23,004 bases of DNA from assembly GCA_035542855.1 (NCBI GenBank), contig DATKKM010000046.1, positions 1 to 23,004 on the forward strand. The letters are read 5' to 3'. The DNA comes from DATKKM01 sp035542855. Its GTDB lineage: Bacteria; Chloroflexota; Dehalococcoidia; SM23-28-2; RBG-16-64-32. This document shows, piece by piece, positions 1-7,504 of this stretch. Position 1 is the first letter of the stretch; every line of letters starts with the position of its first letter. Both the position numbers and the translations under genes were made by a program. The notes under the pieces were generated by a model. It ran no database searches and had not been told where the DNA came from. It saw only the letters and a program-made list of their open reading frames with translations.

Positions 1-736
1 ACTCCACGCCCTGCTCCGCCAACCACTCCCGCTCTTCATTACTTATATGCACACCGGCCAGGAGGTCCGGCCGGCGCTGCGCGGTGAGCAGGAGGCTGTG
101 CCGGCGCCGCCACTTCGCGACCTCCGCGTGGTGGCCGGAGAGCAGGACGTCCGGCACGGCCCAGCCGCGGAAGTCCGGCGGGCGGGTGTAGTGCGGCGAT
201 TCCAGGAGGGAGTCCGCGAACGACTCCTGTTCCGCTGACTCCGCGCAGCCCAGCGCGCCCGGCAGCTGCCGCACCACGGCGTCGACGACGACCATGGCCG
301 GGATCTCCCCGCCGGAAAGCACGTAATCGCCGATGCTGATCTCGTCCGTGGCCAGGTGCTCGTGCACGCGCTGGTCGACGCCCTCGTAGTGGCCGCAGAT
401 GATGACGAGCCGCTGCTCCCGCGCCAGCTCCAGCGCGACGTTGTGCGAGAAGCGGCGCCCGACCGGCGTCATCAGCACGATGGGCCCGCGCTCCGGCGCG
501 AGGCCGAGCACCGCCTCCGTGGCAGCGAAGACCGGCTCCGGCTTCATCACCATGCCGGGCCCGCCGCCGTACGGATAGTCGTCGGCGACGGAGTGCTTGC
601 CCTCGGCCCACTGGCGGATGTCGTGCACGTGAATCTGGACGAGGCCGGCCTCGATCGCGCGCTTGAGGATGGACTCATCGAAGGGGCCGCGGAACATGCC
701 GGGGAAGAGGGTGAGGATGTCGATTCGCACGGGCAT
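1..736 (-). CDS. trmD: tRNA (guanine-N1)-methyltransferase TrmD, 3' end cut by window edge
   Basis: TrmD is a cytoplasmic enzyme that transfers methyl from S-adenosylmethionine to N1 of G37 in tRNAs with a G at position 36, preventing +1 frameshifting. The frame is open from ATG at 736 to base 1, giving 245 codons, close to the family's full length, so only a short C-terminal part should be missing. The start reads MPVRIDILTLFPGMF. The SPOUT trefoil-knot signatures CGHYEGVDQRV and SIGDYVLSGGE are both present, as is YPYGGGPGMVMK earlier. A GTG two codons in (730) would give the more usual VRIDILTLFP start. No Shine-Dalgarno is visible before either start, and TATAAG lies just upstream, so a leaderless or very short leader is possible. 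Identity is very secure; the start is uncertain by two codons. Confidence 0.96.
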   Translation of the reverse strand, partial: MPVRIDILTLFPGMFRGPFDESILKRAIEAGLVQIHVHDIRQWAEGKHSVADDYPYGGGPGMVMKPEPVFAATEAVLGLAPERGPIVLMTPVGRRFSHNVALELAREQRLVIICGHYEGVDQRVHEHLATDEISIGDYVLSGGEIPAMVVVDAVVRQLPGALGCAESAEQESFADSLLESPHYTRPPDFRGWAVPDVLLSGHHAEVAKWRRRHSLLLTAQRRPDLLAGVHISNEEREWLAEQGVE

Positions 737-820
737 AGCTTATACAAACCGATGAAGCTGACAAACCCGAGCGGGACGTCCTACCTGCTCATCCGCTCGC
801 ATCTGCTGAGAGCCGCGCAG

Positions 821-838
821 GCAGGTCTGAAGACCTGC
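821..838. repeat. Perfect 8-bp inverted repeat between mog and trmD
   Basis: GCAGGTCT and AGACCTGC are separated by two bases. The pair lies about 50 bases downstream of the mog stop codon and about 85 bases upstream of trmD. It could fold as a hairpin in the mog transcript, but no T-run follows in that direction, so a classical intrinsic terminator is not supported. A short palindromic repeat of the genome is an alternative. The rest of 737-887 shows nothing else I can name. Confidence 0.5.
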
Positions 839-887
839 AGCTGCGTCCGGGCCCTCCCCGCCAGCTCCTGACGGGATGACAGGGGGC

Positions 888-1397
888 CTAGGTCTCGCGG
901 TTGGCGGCGGGGTCGTGGTCGCGGCCTTCGCCGGCCAGGAGGTCCAGGGCGTGGCGGAGGACCGGCAGGACGACCGCGAGATTCTCGCGGACGCCTTTGG
1001 GGCTGCCGGGGAGGTTGATGACGAGGGTCTTGTTGCGCACGCCCGCCACGGCGCGGCTGATCATCGACATCGGCGTGTGGCGGAGGCCTTCGGCGCGCAT
1101 GGCCTCGCCGATGCCGGGGACTTCGTACTCGATGACGGCCCGCGTGGCCTCGGGCGTGACGTCGCGCGGGCCGAGGCCGGTGCCGCCGGTGGTGATGATG
1201 AGGCCGATCGCGGGGTCGTCGCACCACTGGCGCAGCCACTTTTCGATTACATCGCGGGTGTCGGGGACGATCTCGTACTGGGCGACTTCAAAGCCGATGG
1301 AGGAGAGCATCTGGAGGATGGCTTCGCCGGAGGTGTCTTCGCGCTTGCCGGCGGCGCCCATATCGGAGGAGGTGAGGATGGCGGCGGTGTAGGGCAT
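888..1397 (-). CDS. mog: MogA/MoaB-family molybdopterin adenylyltransferase
   Basis: Enzymes of this family adenylylate molybdopterin, activating it for molybdate insertion in molybdenum cofactor synthesis. The protein has 169 residues, normal for a single-domain MogA/MoaB. It starts MPYTAAILTSSDMGAAGKRE, and the conserved nucleotide and pterin-binding segments TTGGTGLGPRDVTPEAT (about residues 89-105) and INLPGSPKGV are intact. Sequence alone does not separate MogA from MoaB. The ATG at 1397 is the natural start; upstream lie TACAAT (1421 to 1416 on the minus strand) and a 6-bp inverted repeat (1402-1415), but no clear Shine-Dalgarno. It is divergent from mraZ and has no other molybdenum-cofactor genes beside it here, so its position next to dcw looks incidental. 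Confidence 0.92.
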   Translation of the reverse strand: MPYTAAILTSSDMGAAGKREDTSGEAILQMLSSIGFEVAQYEIVPDTRDVIEKWLRQWCDDPAIGLIITTGGTGLGPRDVTPEATRAVIEYEVPGIGEAMRAEGLRHTPMSMISRAVAGVRNKTLVINLPGSPKGVRENLAVVLPVLRHALDLLAGEGRDHDPAANRET

Positions 1398-1401
1398 GGG
1401 G

Positions 1402-1415
1402 AATTTCTGGAAATT
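1402..1415. promoter_or_regulatory. Inverted repeat in the mog leader
   Basis: AATTTC and GAAATT are separated by two bases, immediately upstream of the mog ATG and just downstream of a TACAAT hexamer on the minus strand. The position suits an operator or a leader hairpin for mog. No regulator can be named from the sequence, and a chance palindrome in an AT-rich patch is possible. Confidence 0.3.
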
Positions 1416-1428
1416 ATTGTATAAGCCC

Positions 1429-1458
1429 TTGACACCCTATGGGGGCCAGTGGGACACT
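1429..1458 (+). promoter_or_regulatory. Candidate dcw promoter upstream of mraZ
   Basis: A perfect TTGACA (1429-1434) is followed after 18 bases by GACACT (1453-1458), a weak match to TATAAT. Transcription would begin near 1465 and give a leader of about 125 bases to mraZ. The TGGG repeat array begins inside the spacer and covers the -10 region, as expected for repression by MraZ. The -35 box is convincing; the -10 assignment is not. Confidence 0.5.
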
Positions 1459-1484
1459 GTGGGCCGAAGTGGGGAGAGATGGGG
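1440..1484 (+). promoter_or_regulatory. Five tandem TGGG boxes at 10-bp spacing: probable MraZ operator
   Basis: TGGG occurs at 1440, 1450, 1460, 1470 and 1480, in exact 10-bp register. The three central copies read GTGGG and the outer two ATGGG. In E. coli, MraZ is known to bind direct TGGGN repeats separated by five bases upstream of its own gene, the same geometry. The array lies 108 bases before the mraZ start and overlaps the presumed promoter, which implies autoregulation of the whole dcw cluster. A 10-bp palindrome (GGGAATTCCC, 1483-1492) abuts the last box; its significance is unknown. Confidence 0.85.
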
Positions 1485-1591
1485 GAATTCCCTCACGGCC
1501 CGTATTCGGTTGACCCGGCGGCGTTGTCTCCAACCGGACTGGGCCGATTCTACTCCGCGCTATCTGAAGGGGACAAGCAGGCTCTGACACA

Positions 1592-2017
1592 ATGCCTTTT
1601 CGCGGTAGCTTCGAGTACTCCCTGGACGACCGGGGCCGCGTGGCCATCCCGGCCAAGTACCGCGCTGAGTTCCCCAACAACCTCGCAGTCATCACGCCAT
1701 CTCCGGAAGGCTGCCTGCGCGTCTTCCCTGAGGCTGCTTTCCAGCAGATGTCAGAGGACCTGGCATCTGTATCCGCGACGACGGTCGCCGGGCGGCGGCT
1801 GCGGCGCACGTTCGATGCGAGGGCTTTTGACGCCGAGCTGGACCGCCAGGGGCGCATCCTCATCCCGGCCCGCCTGCGGGAGCTCGCCGGCCTCGAGGGG
1901 ACGGTGGTAGTCGCGGGCAACCGCGAGTGCCTGGAGCTATGGAACCCGGAGTCATGGGAGCGGGAACTTGAACGCGCGGAGGCGGAGTCGCCCGAAGAGC
2001 AGAGGCGTGAGGAGTAA
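1592..2017 (+). CDS. mraZ: MraZ, dcw transcriptional regulator
   Basis: MraZ is a DNA-binding regulator of the dcw cluster with two AbrB-like swapped-hairpin repeats that form ring-shaped oligomers. Both repeat signatures are visible: DDRGRVAIPAKYR near residues 11-23 and DRQGRILIPARLRE near residues 84-97. The length (141 residues) and the first position in the operon are typical. The start ATG at 1592 gives MPFRGSFEYSLDDRGR, which matches the family, although the upstream purine stretch (GAAGGGG, 1566-1572) is farther away than an ideal Shine-Dalgarno. The TGGG array upstream is its likely binding site. The stop codon is four bases before the chosen rsmH start, and its last codons carry the rsmH ribosome-binding site. 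Very secure. Confidence 0.97.
   Translation: MPFRGSFEYSLDDRGRVAIPAKYRAEFPNNLAVITPSPEGCLRVFPEAAFQQMSEDLASVSATTVAGRRLRRTFDARAFDAELDRQGRILIPARLRELAGLEGTVVVAGNRECLELWNPESWERELERAEAESPEEQRREE
2009..2014 (+). promoter_or_regulatory. Ribosome-binding site deciding the rsmH start
   Basis: GAGGAG at the end of mraZ lies seven bases before GTG at 2022. This favours the GTG over the ATG at 1968, which would overlap mraZ by 50 bases and add an arginine-rich stretch not expected in RsmH. Confidence 0.7.
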
Positions 2018-2021
2018 GGGG

Positions 2022-2975
2022 GTGGTTGCAATCTCCCCCCGGGACACCTTGCTGCACGTCTCCGTTCTGCTGGACGAAGCCCTCCAGTACCTGGCGGTCC
2101 AGCCTGGAGGCCGGTATGTGGACTGCACGCTGGGCGCAGGCGGCCACGCCCGCGCCATCATGCATGCGTCCGCGCCGGGCGGCCTGCTGCTGGGCATCGA
2201 CGCCGACCCGCACGCGATCGAGTTCGCGCGCGACACACTGCACGAGTACGCCGATTCCGTGCAGCTGGTGAACGGCAACTTCCGCGACCTGAAGATGATC
2301 GCCGGCAGCCGCAACTTCATCCCGGTGCACGGGGTGCTCTTCGACCTGGGTATCTCCTCCATGCAACTGGCGCAGGCGGGCCGCGGCTTCAGCTTCCAGA
2401 CGGAGGCGCCGCTGGACATGCGCTTCAGCGAGAAGCAGAGCGTGAGCGCGGCCGACATCGTCAACGAGTTCCAGGAGGACGCGCTGGCCAACCTGATCTG
2501 GGAGTTCGGCGAGGAGCGCTTCAGCCGGCGCATCGCGAAGGCGATCGTCCAGGCGCGCCCCCTGCGGACGACGACGCAGCTGGCCAACGTCATCTCCCGC
2601 CTGCAGCCGGACCGGCACAGCCGAATTCACCCGGCGACCCGCACCTTCCAGGCCCTGCGCATCGCCGTCAACGACGAGCTTTCGTCGCTGGCGAGCGCGC
2701 TGGAGCAGGCCACCGAGATACTCGGCGCGGGCGGGCGGCTGGCCGTGATCTCCTTCCATTCACTCGAAGACCGAATCGTGAAGCAGTTCATGCAGCGCGA
2801 GTCCCGCGACTGCGTCTGCCCGCCGGAGCAGCCGACATGCACCTGCGGCCACACGGCCACGCTGCGCATCCTGACGAAGCGGCCCGTAACCCCGGGCGCC
2901 GAGGAGCTGGCGCGCAACCCGCGCAGCCGCAGCGCCCGCCTGCGGGCGGCGGAGAGGCTGGGGGCGGGCCAGTGA
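2022..2975 (+). CDS. rsmH: 16S rRNA (cytosine-1402-N4)-methyltransferase RsmH (MraW)
   Basis: RsmH methylates N4 of C1402 in the 16S rRNA P site using S-adenosylmethionine. From GTG 2022 the product has 317 residues. Family blocks appear in order: HVSVLLDEAL near the N terminus, the SAM-binding GGRYVDCTLGAGGHARAI, VLFDLGISSMQL with LDMRFS, HPATRTFQALRIAVNDEL, and ISFHSLEDRIVKQFM. A cysteine-rich segment (CVCPPEQPTCTCG) follows, as is common in the family. The GTG is chosen for its well-placed Shine-Dalgarno; an in-frame ATG at 1968 would add 18 residues inside mraZ. The stop overlaps the next start as GTGA. Identity is very secure; the start is likely. Confidence 0.95.
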   Translation: MVAISPRDTLLHVSVLLDEALQYLAVQPGGRYVDCTLGAGGHARAIMHASAPGGLLLGIDADPHAIEFARDTLHEYADSVQLVNGNFRDLKMIAGSRNFIPVHGVLFDLGISSMQLAQAGRGFSFQTEAPLDMRFSEKQSVSAADIVNEFQEDALANLIWEFGEERFSRRIAKAIVQARPLRTTTQLANVISRLQPDRHSRIHPATRTFQALRIAVNDELSSLASALEQATEILGAGGRLAVISFHSLEDRIVKQFMQRESRDCVCPPEQPTCTCGHTATLRILTKRPVTPGAEELARNPRSRSARLRAAERLGAGQ

Positions 2976-3397
2976 CCACGAACCAGCGCCGCGAAGCGGC
3001 TGGCGGATTCCTGGGCGCGGGCAGCCTGCCGGTGGTGCTCGTCTTCGCGGCGGTTGTCGTGGGGCTAGCTGCCATGCTGCCGCTGCTGCAGTCCAGCGGC
3101 TCCACCACCACGGCCGGCCAGATCAGCGCGCTCCAACAGGAGAACCAGGACTGGCAGGCGCGCCTGGAAGAGCAAGAGATCAAGGTAGCGAAGCTCGGCA
3201 GCCTCTCCGTCATAGAGCAGCAGGCGCGGACGCGGCTGAAGATGCAGGAGCCGGCCGACGTGCAGTACATCACGGTCGATGCGGCGCCGCCCGCGCCGCA
3301 CCACCTGCCGAGCCGCTTTCTCCCGCAACCGACTCCCGAGACGAACGCCGGCTCGTCCCTCTGGGACGACATCATCGACCGGCTGCCGATCCCGTAG
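2972..3397 (+). CDS. ftsL: FtsL/DivIC-like septal membrane protein
   Basis: A 141-residue bitopic membrane protein. It has a short cytoplasmic N terminus, one hydrophobic helix at about residues 18-39, then a glutamine and glutamate-rich coiled-coil stretch at about 48-90, and a proline-rich tail. This is the architecture of FtsL, FtsB and DivIC, which bridge FtsQ to the FtsW/FtsI synthase in the division complex. Primary sequence is poorly conserved in this family, so the call rests on topology and on the position between rsmH and ftsI, where ftsL normally lies. The GTG start at 2972 overlaps the rsmH stop by four bases; a longer frame from 2837 would begin inside rsmH and is rejected. It could be classified as FtsB/DivIC instead. 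Confidence 0.78.
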   Translation: MTTNQRREAAGGFLGAGSLPVVLVFAAVVVGLAAMLPLLQSSGSTTTAGQISALQQENQDWQARLEEQEIKVAKLGSLSVIEQQARTRLKMQEPADVQYITVDAAPPAPHHLPSRFLPQPTPETNAGSSLWDDIIDRLPIP

Positions 3398-3406
3398 GAG
3401 GCGAAG

Positions 3407-5158
3407 GTGGGGAGGAAGAGGGTTAACCGCTGGTCGAACATTACGTGGCGCGTTTGGGCCGTCATCGCCGCCATCGGCCTGGGCACGACCGCCGTCACGC
3501 TGCGGCTGGCGCAGGTGCAGATACTTCAGCACAAAGACTACGCGGAGCAGGCCCGCGTCTCCCACATCAGCCACGAGACGCTGTCAGACAGGCGGGGTGC
3601 GCTGCTGGACCGCAATGGCTATCCGCTGGCCGCCAGTCAGGACGCGTACTCCGTGATGGTGGAGCAGCGCGCGTGGGCCGACGCCGGCACCGCGCGCGAG
3701 CAAGCAGCCGCGATCAGCCAGGCCACCGGCGTTCCCGCGCAGCAGATGCTGGACACGATGAAGAGCGTGGACGTCTTCGAGGTGCCGGTCGCCAGGAACC
3801 TGGACTACAGCCAGGCTGACGCCGTGCGCCAACTCGGGTTCGCGGGCGTGCGGCTGCTGGACACATCAGCGCGGGTCTACCCGGAAGGGAACCTGGCGGC
3901 ATCGCTGCTGGGCTTCGTCGGCCAGGATAACGTGGGCCTGACGGGGCTCGAAGCCGACCTCAACTCGGTGCTCGGAGGCACGAACGGCATGCTCACGTAC
4001 GAGACGAACGGCCTCGGCACGGAGCTCGCCATCGGGGACCGCACAGAGACGCCGCCGCAGCCGGGCGCCAATGTGGTGCTTTCCATCGACCGCTACATCC
4101 AGAGCATCGCCGAGACGGACCTGCAGAAGACGATCGACGAACACAAGGCGGCCGGCGGCTCCGTCATCGTGGTGCGGCCGCAGACCGGCGAGATCCTGGC
4201 GATGGCCAGCCGCCCCAGCATCGATGTCACGAAGCCGGACGTCGGCAACGCCAGCCAGGACCTCTTCCGCAACCGGGCGGTGACCGACGCCTACGAGCCG
4301 GGCTCCGTCTTCAAGCTGTTCACGATGGCGGCGGCGCTGGACCTGGGCCTGGTCACACCCGACACGAACTGGTACGACTCCGGCGCGGTGCAGGTGGACG
4401 ATTGGACGATCCGCAACTGGGACCTCTCCGCCAACGGAGAGCAGACGGTGACGCAGATCCTGACGAAGAGCCTGAACACGGGCGCGGCGTGGCTGTCCGG
4501 CCTCTGCGGGCCGGCGAACTTCTATAACTATGTAGCGAGCTTCGGCTTCGGCGCGGCGACGGATAGCGGCCTCTCCGGGGAGTCCACCGGCCAGGTGCGC
4601 ACGCCGGACACCGACCCCGAAGGCTGGGCCAACGTGGACCTGGCGACGAACAGCTTCGGGCAGGGGATCAGCGCCACACCGCTGCAAGTGGCGATGGGCC
4701 TGGCGGCGATCGCCAACAACGGCATGCTGATGAAGCCGCAGCTGGTCAAGCAGATCATCGGCCAGGACGGCACGCAGACCGTACAGCCGCAGGAAGTGCG
4801 CCAGGTGATCAAGTCCGACACAGCGCACACGCTGCTGGAGATGATGAAGACGGTGGCTGACTACATCCCGACGAACTACCTGGACGTGCCGGGATACACC
4901 GTGGGCGGGAAGACGGGCACCGCCAACATCGCCGACGAAAACGGCGGCTACATCCCGGACACGTACATCGCCTCGTTCGCCGGGGTGGCGCCGGTGGAGG
5001 ACCCGCAGATCGCCGTGCTGGTGAAGATCGACAAGCCGAAGGACGTGCCGTGGGGCAGCGCCGTAGCCGCGCCAGTCTTCAGCGATATCGCCAACAAGGC
5101 GCTGCCGTACCTGGGCGTCGCCCCCACGGAGAGCGCTCTGGTCCAGAACGTGCCATAA
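3407..5158 (+). CDS. ftsI: Septal peptidoglycan transpeptidase FtsI (class B penicillin-binding protein)
   Basis: FtsI cross-links septal peptidoglycan outside the cytoplasmic membrane, partnered with FtsW. The 583-residue protein has a basic N terminus, one membrane anchor (about residues 12-33), a dimerisation domain beginning with SDRRGALLDRNGYPLA, and a transpeptidase domain. The catalytic motifs are all present: SVFK with nucleophile Ser300 and Lys303, SLN at 355-357, and KTG at 502-504. There is no PASTA domain; the protein ends shortly after the catalytic fold. The GTG start is set by GGAGG at 3397-3401 with a five-base spacer. The gene lies nine bases after ftsL and is followed directly by murF rather than murE, which is a notable gap in the cluster. 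Confidence 0.95.
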   Translation: MGRKRVNRWSNITWRVWAVIAAIGLGTTAVTLRLAQVQILQHKDYAEQARVSHISHETLSDRRGALLDRNGYPLAASQDAYSVMVEQRAWADAGTAREQAAAISQATGVPAQQMLDTMKSVDVFEVPVARNLDYSQADAVRQLGFAGVRLLDTSARVYPEGNLAASLLGFVGQDNVGLTGLEADLNSVLGGTNGMLTYETNGLGTELAIGDRTETPPQPGANVVLSIDRYIQSIAETDLQKTIDEHKAAGGSVIVVRPQTGEILAMASRPSIDVTKPDVGNASQDLFRNRAVTDAYEPGSVFKLFTMAAALDLGLVTPDTNWYDSGAVQVDDWTIRNWDLSANGEQTVTQILTKSLNTGAAWLSGLCGPANFYNYVASFGFGAATDSGLSGESTGQVRTPDTDPEGWANVDLATNSFGQGISATPLQVAMGLAAIANNGMLMKPQLVKQIIGQDGTQTVQPQEVRQVIKSDTAHTLLEMMKTVADYIPTNYLDVPGYTVGGKTGTANIADENGGYIPDTYIASFAGVAPVEDPQIAVLVKIDKPKDVPWGSAVAAPVFSDIANKALPYLGVAPTESALVQNVP

Positions 5159-5168
5159 AGTGGTAAGT

Positions 5169-6542
5169 ATGGAATCGAAGCTGACGGTTGCGGACATCTG
5201 GGAAGGGCTCGGCGGCGCGCTTGTCGCGAGCGACGTGCCGGGCCACCCTACGTTCGAGCGCGGCCTGATCGATTCCCGCGAGGCGCGGGCGGGCGACCTC
5301 TTCTTCGCCCTGCCGGGCGAGCGCGCCGACGGCCACGACTTCGTGGCTTCCGCGCTCTCGGCGGGCGCGGCGGGCGCTGTCGTGGGGCGGGCGGTGGAGA
5401 CGCCGGAGGGCTCGGCCGTGTTCATCGTTAGCAACCCGCTGAACGCGCTGCAGCGGCTGGCCGCCATGTGGCGGCGCAGGCACGAGGCGCGTGTGATCGC
5501 CGTGACCGGCAGCGTCGGCAAGACGACAGTCAAGGAGTTGATCGCCTCGGTGCTCTCCCACCGCTTCCGCGTGCTGAAGAGCGAGGCGAACCTGAACACG
5601 GAGATCGGCATCCCGCTCACGCTGCTCAACCTGCGCCCGGAGCACGAGCGCGCGGTCCTGGAGTTCGGGATGTACCAGCCTGGCGATGTGGCGCTGCTGG
5701 CTCGCATCGGGAAGCCGGCCGTGGGCGTTGTCACGAATGTGAGTTATGTACACCTGGAGCGCGTCCGCTCGTTCGGGCGGATCGTGGCGGCGAAAGCGGA
5801 GCTGGTGGAAGCGCTGCCTGCCGACGGGCTGGCCGTTCTGAATGGCGACGACGCCAACGTGGCGGCGATGTCACGGCGCACGCGCGCCCGCTCCATCCTC
5901 TACGGCCTCTCGGAGCAGTGCGACGTCCGCGCAACGGACGTCACCAGCCGCGGGCTGGACGGCTTCTCATTCCGGCTCCAGGCCGGCGGATCGACACTCG
6001 ACATCGATTGCCCGCTGCCGGGCAAGCACCACGTGTACCCGGCGCTGGCGGCGGCGGCCGTCGCCCTCGAAGAAGGGATGACGCCCGATGAGGTGGCCTC
6101 GGCACTGCGCGAGGCGCGGCTCGACCTGCGGCTGACGGTGCGGACGGGCCCCAACGGTTCGACAATCATCGACGACTCTTACAACGCGAGCCCGGCCTCG
6201 ATGATCGCGGCGCTCGACCTGCTCAGCGAATCGAAGGCCAGGCGCCGCATCGCCGTGCTCGGCCACATGCGCGAGCTGGGCGCGGCGGAGGACGAAGGGC
6301 ACGAGCAGGTCGGCCGCCACGCGGCGACGACGTGCGACGTGCTCATGGTCTGCGGCGAGGATGCCCGCTTGCTGGCGGAGGCCGCACGCGCCGCCGGGCA
6401 CACCGGCGTACGCCTGCTGGCGACGCCGGAAGAGACCGCCGAAACGCTGCGGCAAGAGCTGCGCGAAGGCGACGTCTGCCTGGTCAAGGCCTCCCGCGCG
6501 GTGGGGTTGGAATCGGTCGTGGAAGCGCTGGTGCGAGCATGA
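5169..6542 (+). CDS. murF: UDP-MurNAc-tripeptide--D-Ala-D-Ala ligase MurF
   Basis: MurF adds D-Ala-D-Ala to the UDP-MurNAc-tripeptide in the cytoplasm using ATP. From ATG 5169 the protein has 457 residues. The N-terminal domain has the uridine-nucleotide-binding block DSREARAGDLFFALPGERADGHDF (about 35-58, quoted in two pieces: DSREARAGDLFFALPG, then ERADGHDF). The ATP P-loop GSVGKTT is at 114-120, and the C-terminal domain has DDSYNASPASM. The block order and DSYNASP favour MurF over MurE. A GTG at 5160 in the same frame would add three residues; neither start has a strong Shine-Dalgarno. The stop overlaps the mraY ATG as ATGA. MurF needs a tripeptide precursor, so a MurE-type enzyme must come from elsewhere in the genome. 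Confidence 0.94.
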   Translation: MESKLTVADIWEGLGGALVASDVPGHPTFERGLIDSREARAGDLFFALPGERADGHDFVASALSAGAAGAVVGRAVETPEGSAVFIVSNPLNALQRLAAMWRRRHEARVIAVTGSVGKTTVKELIASVLSHRFRVLKSEANLNTEIGIPLTLLNLRPEHERAVLEFGMYQPGDVALLARIGKPAVGVVTNVSYVHLERVRSFGRIVAAKAELVEALPADGLAVLNGDDANVAAMSRRTRARSILYGLSEQCDVRATDVTSRGLDGFSFRLQAGGSTLDIDCPLPGKHHVYPALAAAAVALEEGMTPDEVASALREARLDLRLTVRTGPNGSTIIDDSYNASPASMIAALDLLSESKARRRIAVLGHMRELGAAEDEGHEQVGRHAATTCDVLMVCGEDARLLAEAARAAGHTGVRLLATPEETAETLRQELREGDVCLVKASRAVGLESVVEALVRA

Positions 6543-7504
6543 TCTACGCGCTCACGATCGGCTCCCTCGCGCTGGTGGCGACGACGATCGCCGGCTACCC
6601 GACCGTGGATATCCTGCGCCGCCTGAAGGTGGGCAAGGAGATCAGCGAGTGGGGCCCGGAGACGCACCAGGTGAAGGCCGGCACGCCAACGATGGGCGGA
6701 ATCCTGGTGATGCTGTCGATCGCGGCGTTCACGATCGGCGGGGACCTGATCAACCGCTGGTCGATCGGGCTGCCGCTGCTGACGATGGGCTGCCTGGCGG
6801 TGATCGGCATCGTGGACGACCTGGGCTCGCTGCAGGGCCGGCCTCAACACGCGCTGACGCGCCGGGCGAAGCTCGTCGGCTTCCTCGTGATCGGCGCGGG
6901 CGCGGCGTACGGGCTGCACGAGGCGCTGGATCTGAACACCGTGAACATCCCTTACCACGGCCGCGAGACGATCCACTGCTTCTACATCCCGATTGCGCTG
7001 GGCGTGATCGTGTTGACGGCGGGCGGCGTGGCGGTCACGGATGGGCTGGACGGGCTGGTGGCCGGCAGCGGCGCCATCGCCTACGGCGCGTACGGGTTCA
7101 TCGCGCTCTACCAGGACCAGACGTACCTGGGCGCCTTCTGCTTGATCGTCGTCGGCGCGCTGCTGGGCTTCCTCTGGAGCAACAGTTACCCGGCGCGCAT
7201 GTTCATGGGGGATTCCGGGGCGCTGCCGCTGGGCGGGGGGTTGGCCGTTGTCGCCTTCATGACCGGCCAGTGGCTGGTCCTGCCGCTTATCGGCATCGTC
7301 TTCGTCGTCGATGGGCTGTCCGTGGCGCTGCAGGTGGGGTACTACCGGATCAGCGGCGGCAAGCGCATCTTCAAGATGGCGCCTGTCCACCACCATTTCG
7401 AAAAGATCGGCTGGAGCGAGGTGCAGGTGACGCAGCGTTTCTGGATCATCGGCGCGCTGGGCGCCGCCGCCGGCACCGCGCTGGCGCTGGAGGTCTACTC
7501 ATGA
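6539..7504 (+). CDS. mraY: Phospho-MurNAc-pentapeptide transferase MraY
   Basis: MraY is an integral membrane enzyme that transfers phospho-MurNAc-pentapeptide from UDP to undecaprenyl phosphate, forming lipid I. The 321-residue protein is strongly hydrophobic with about ten helices. Signatures visible: KAGTPTMGG (46-54), IVDDLG with the Asp pair 93-94, TDGLDGL (167-173), FMGDSGALPLGG with Asp225, and the HHHFEKIGW triple-histidine loop (284-292). The segment before TDGLDG reads GVAV where many MraYs have an Asn two residues before the Thr; Ala165 occupies that place. The start ATG overlaps the murF stop (ATGA) and the stop overlaps the murD ATG. A longer upstream frame from 6332 lies within murF and is rejected. 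Confidence 0.95.
   Translation: MIYALTIGSLALVATTIAGYPTVDILRRLKVGKEISEWGPETHQVKAGTPTMGGILVMLSIAAFTIGGDLINRWSIGLPLLTMGCLAVIGIVDDLGSLQGRPQHALTRRAKLVGFLVIGAGAAYGLHEALDLNTVNIPYHGRETIHCFYIPIALGVIVLTAGGVAVTDGLDGLVAGSGAIAYGAYGFIALYQDQTYLGAFCLIVVGALLGFLWSNSYPARMFMGDSGALPLGGGLAVVAFMTGQWLVLPLIGIVFVVDGLSVALQVGYYRISGGKRIFKMAPVHHHFEKIGWSEVQVTQRFWIIGALGAAAGTALALEVYS

Noticed and set aside
821..838. Intrinsic terminator for mog
   Set aside because: The stem is good but no T-run follows on the minus strand.
3866..5734. Long minus-strand open frame (over 600 codons) opposite ftsI and murF
   Set aside because: It lies wholly across two well-conserved genes, has low-complexity Arg/Val/His-rich translation and no domain; GC-rich code leaves the antisense frame open.
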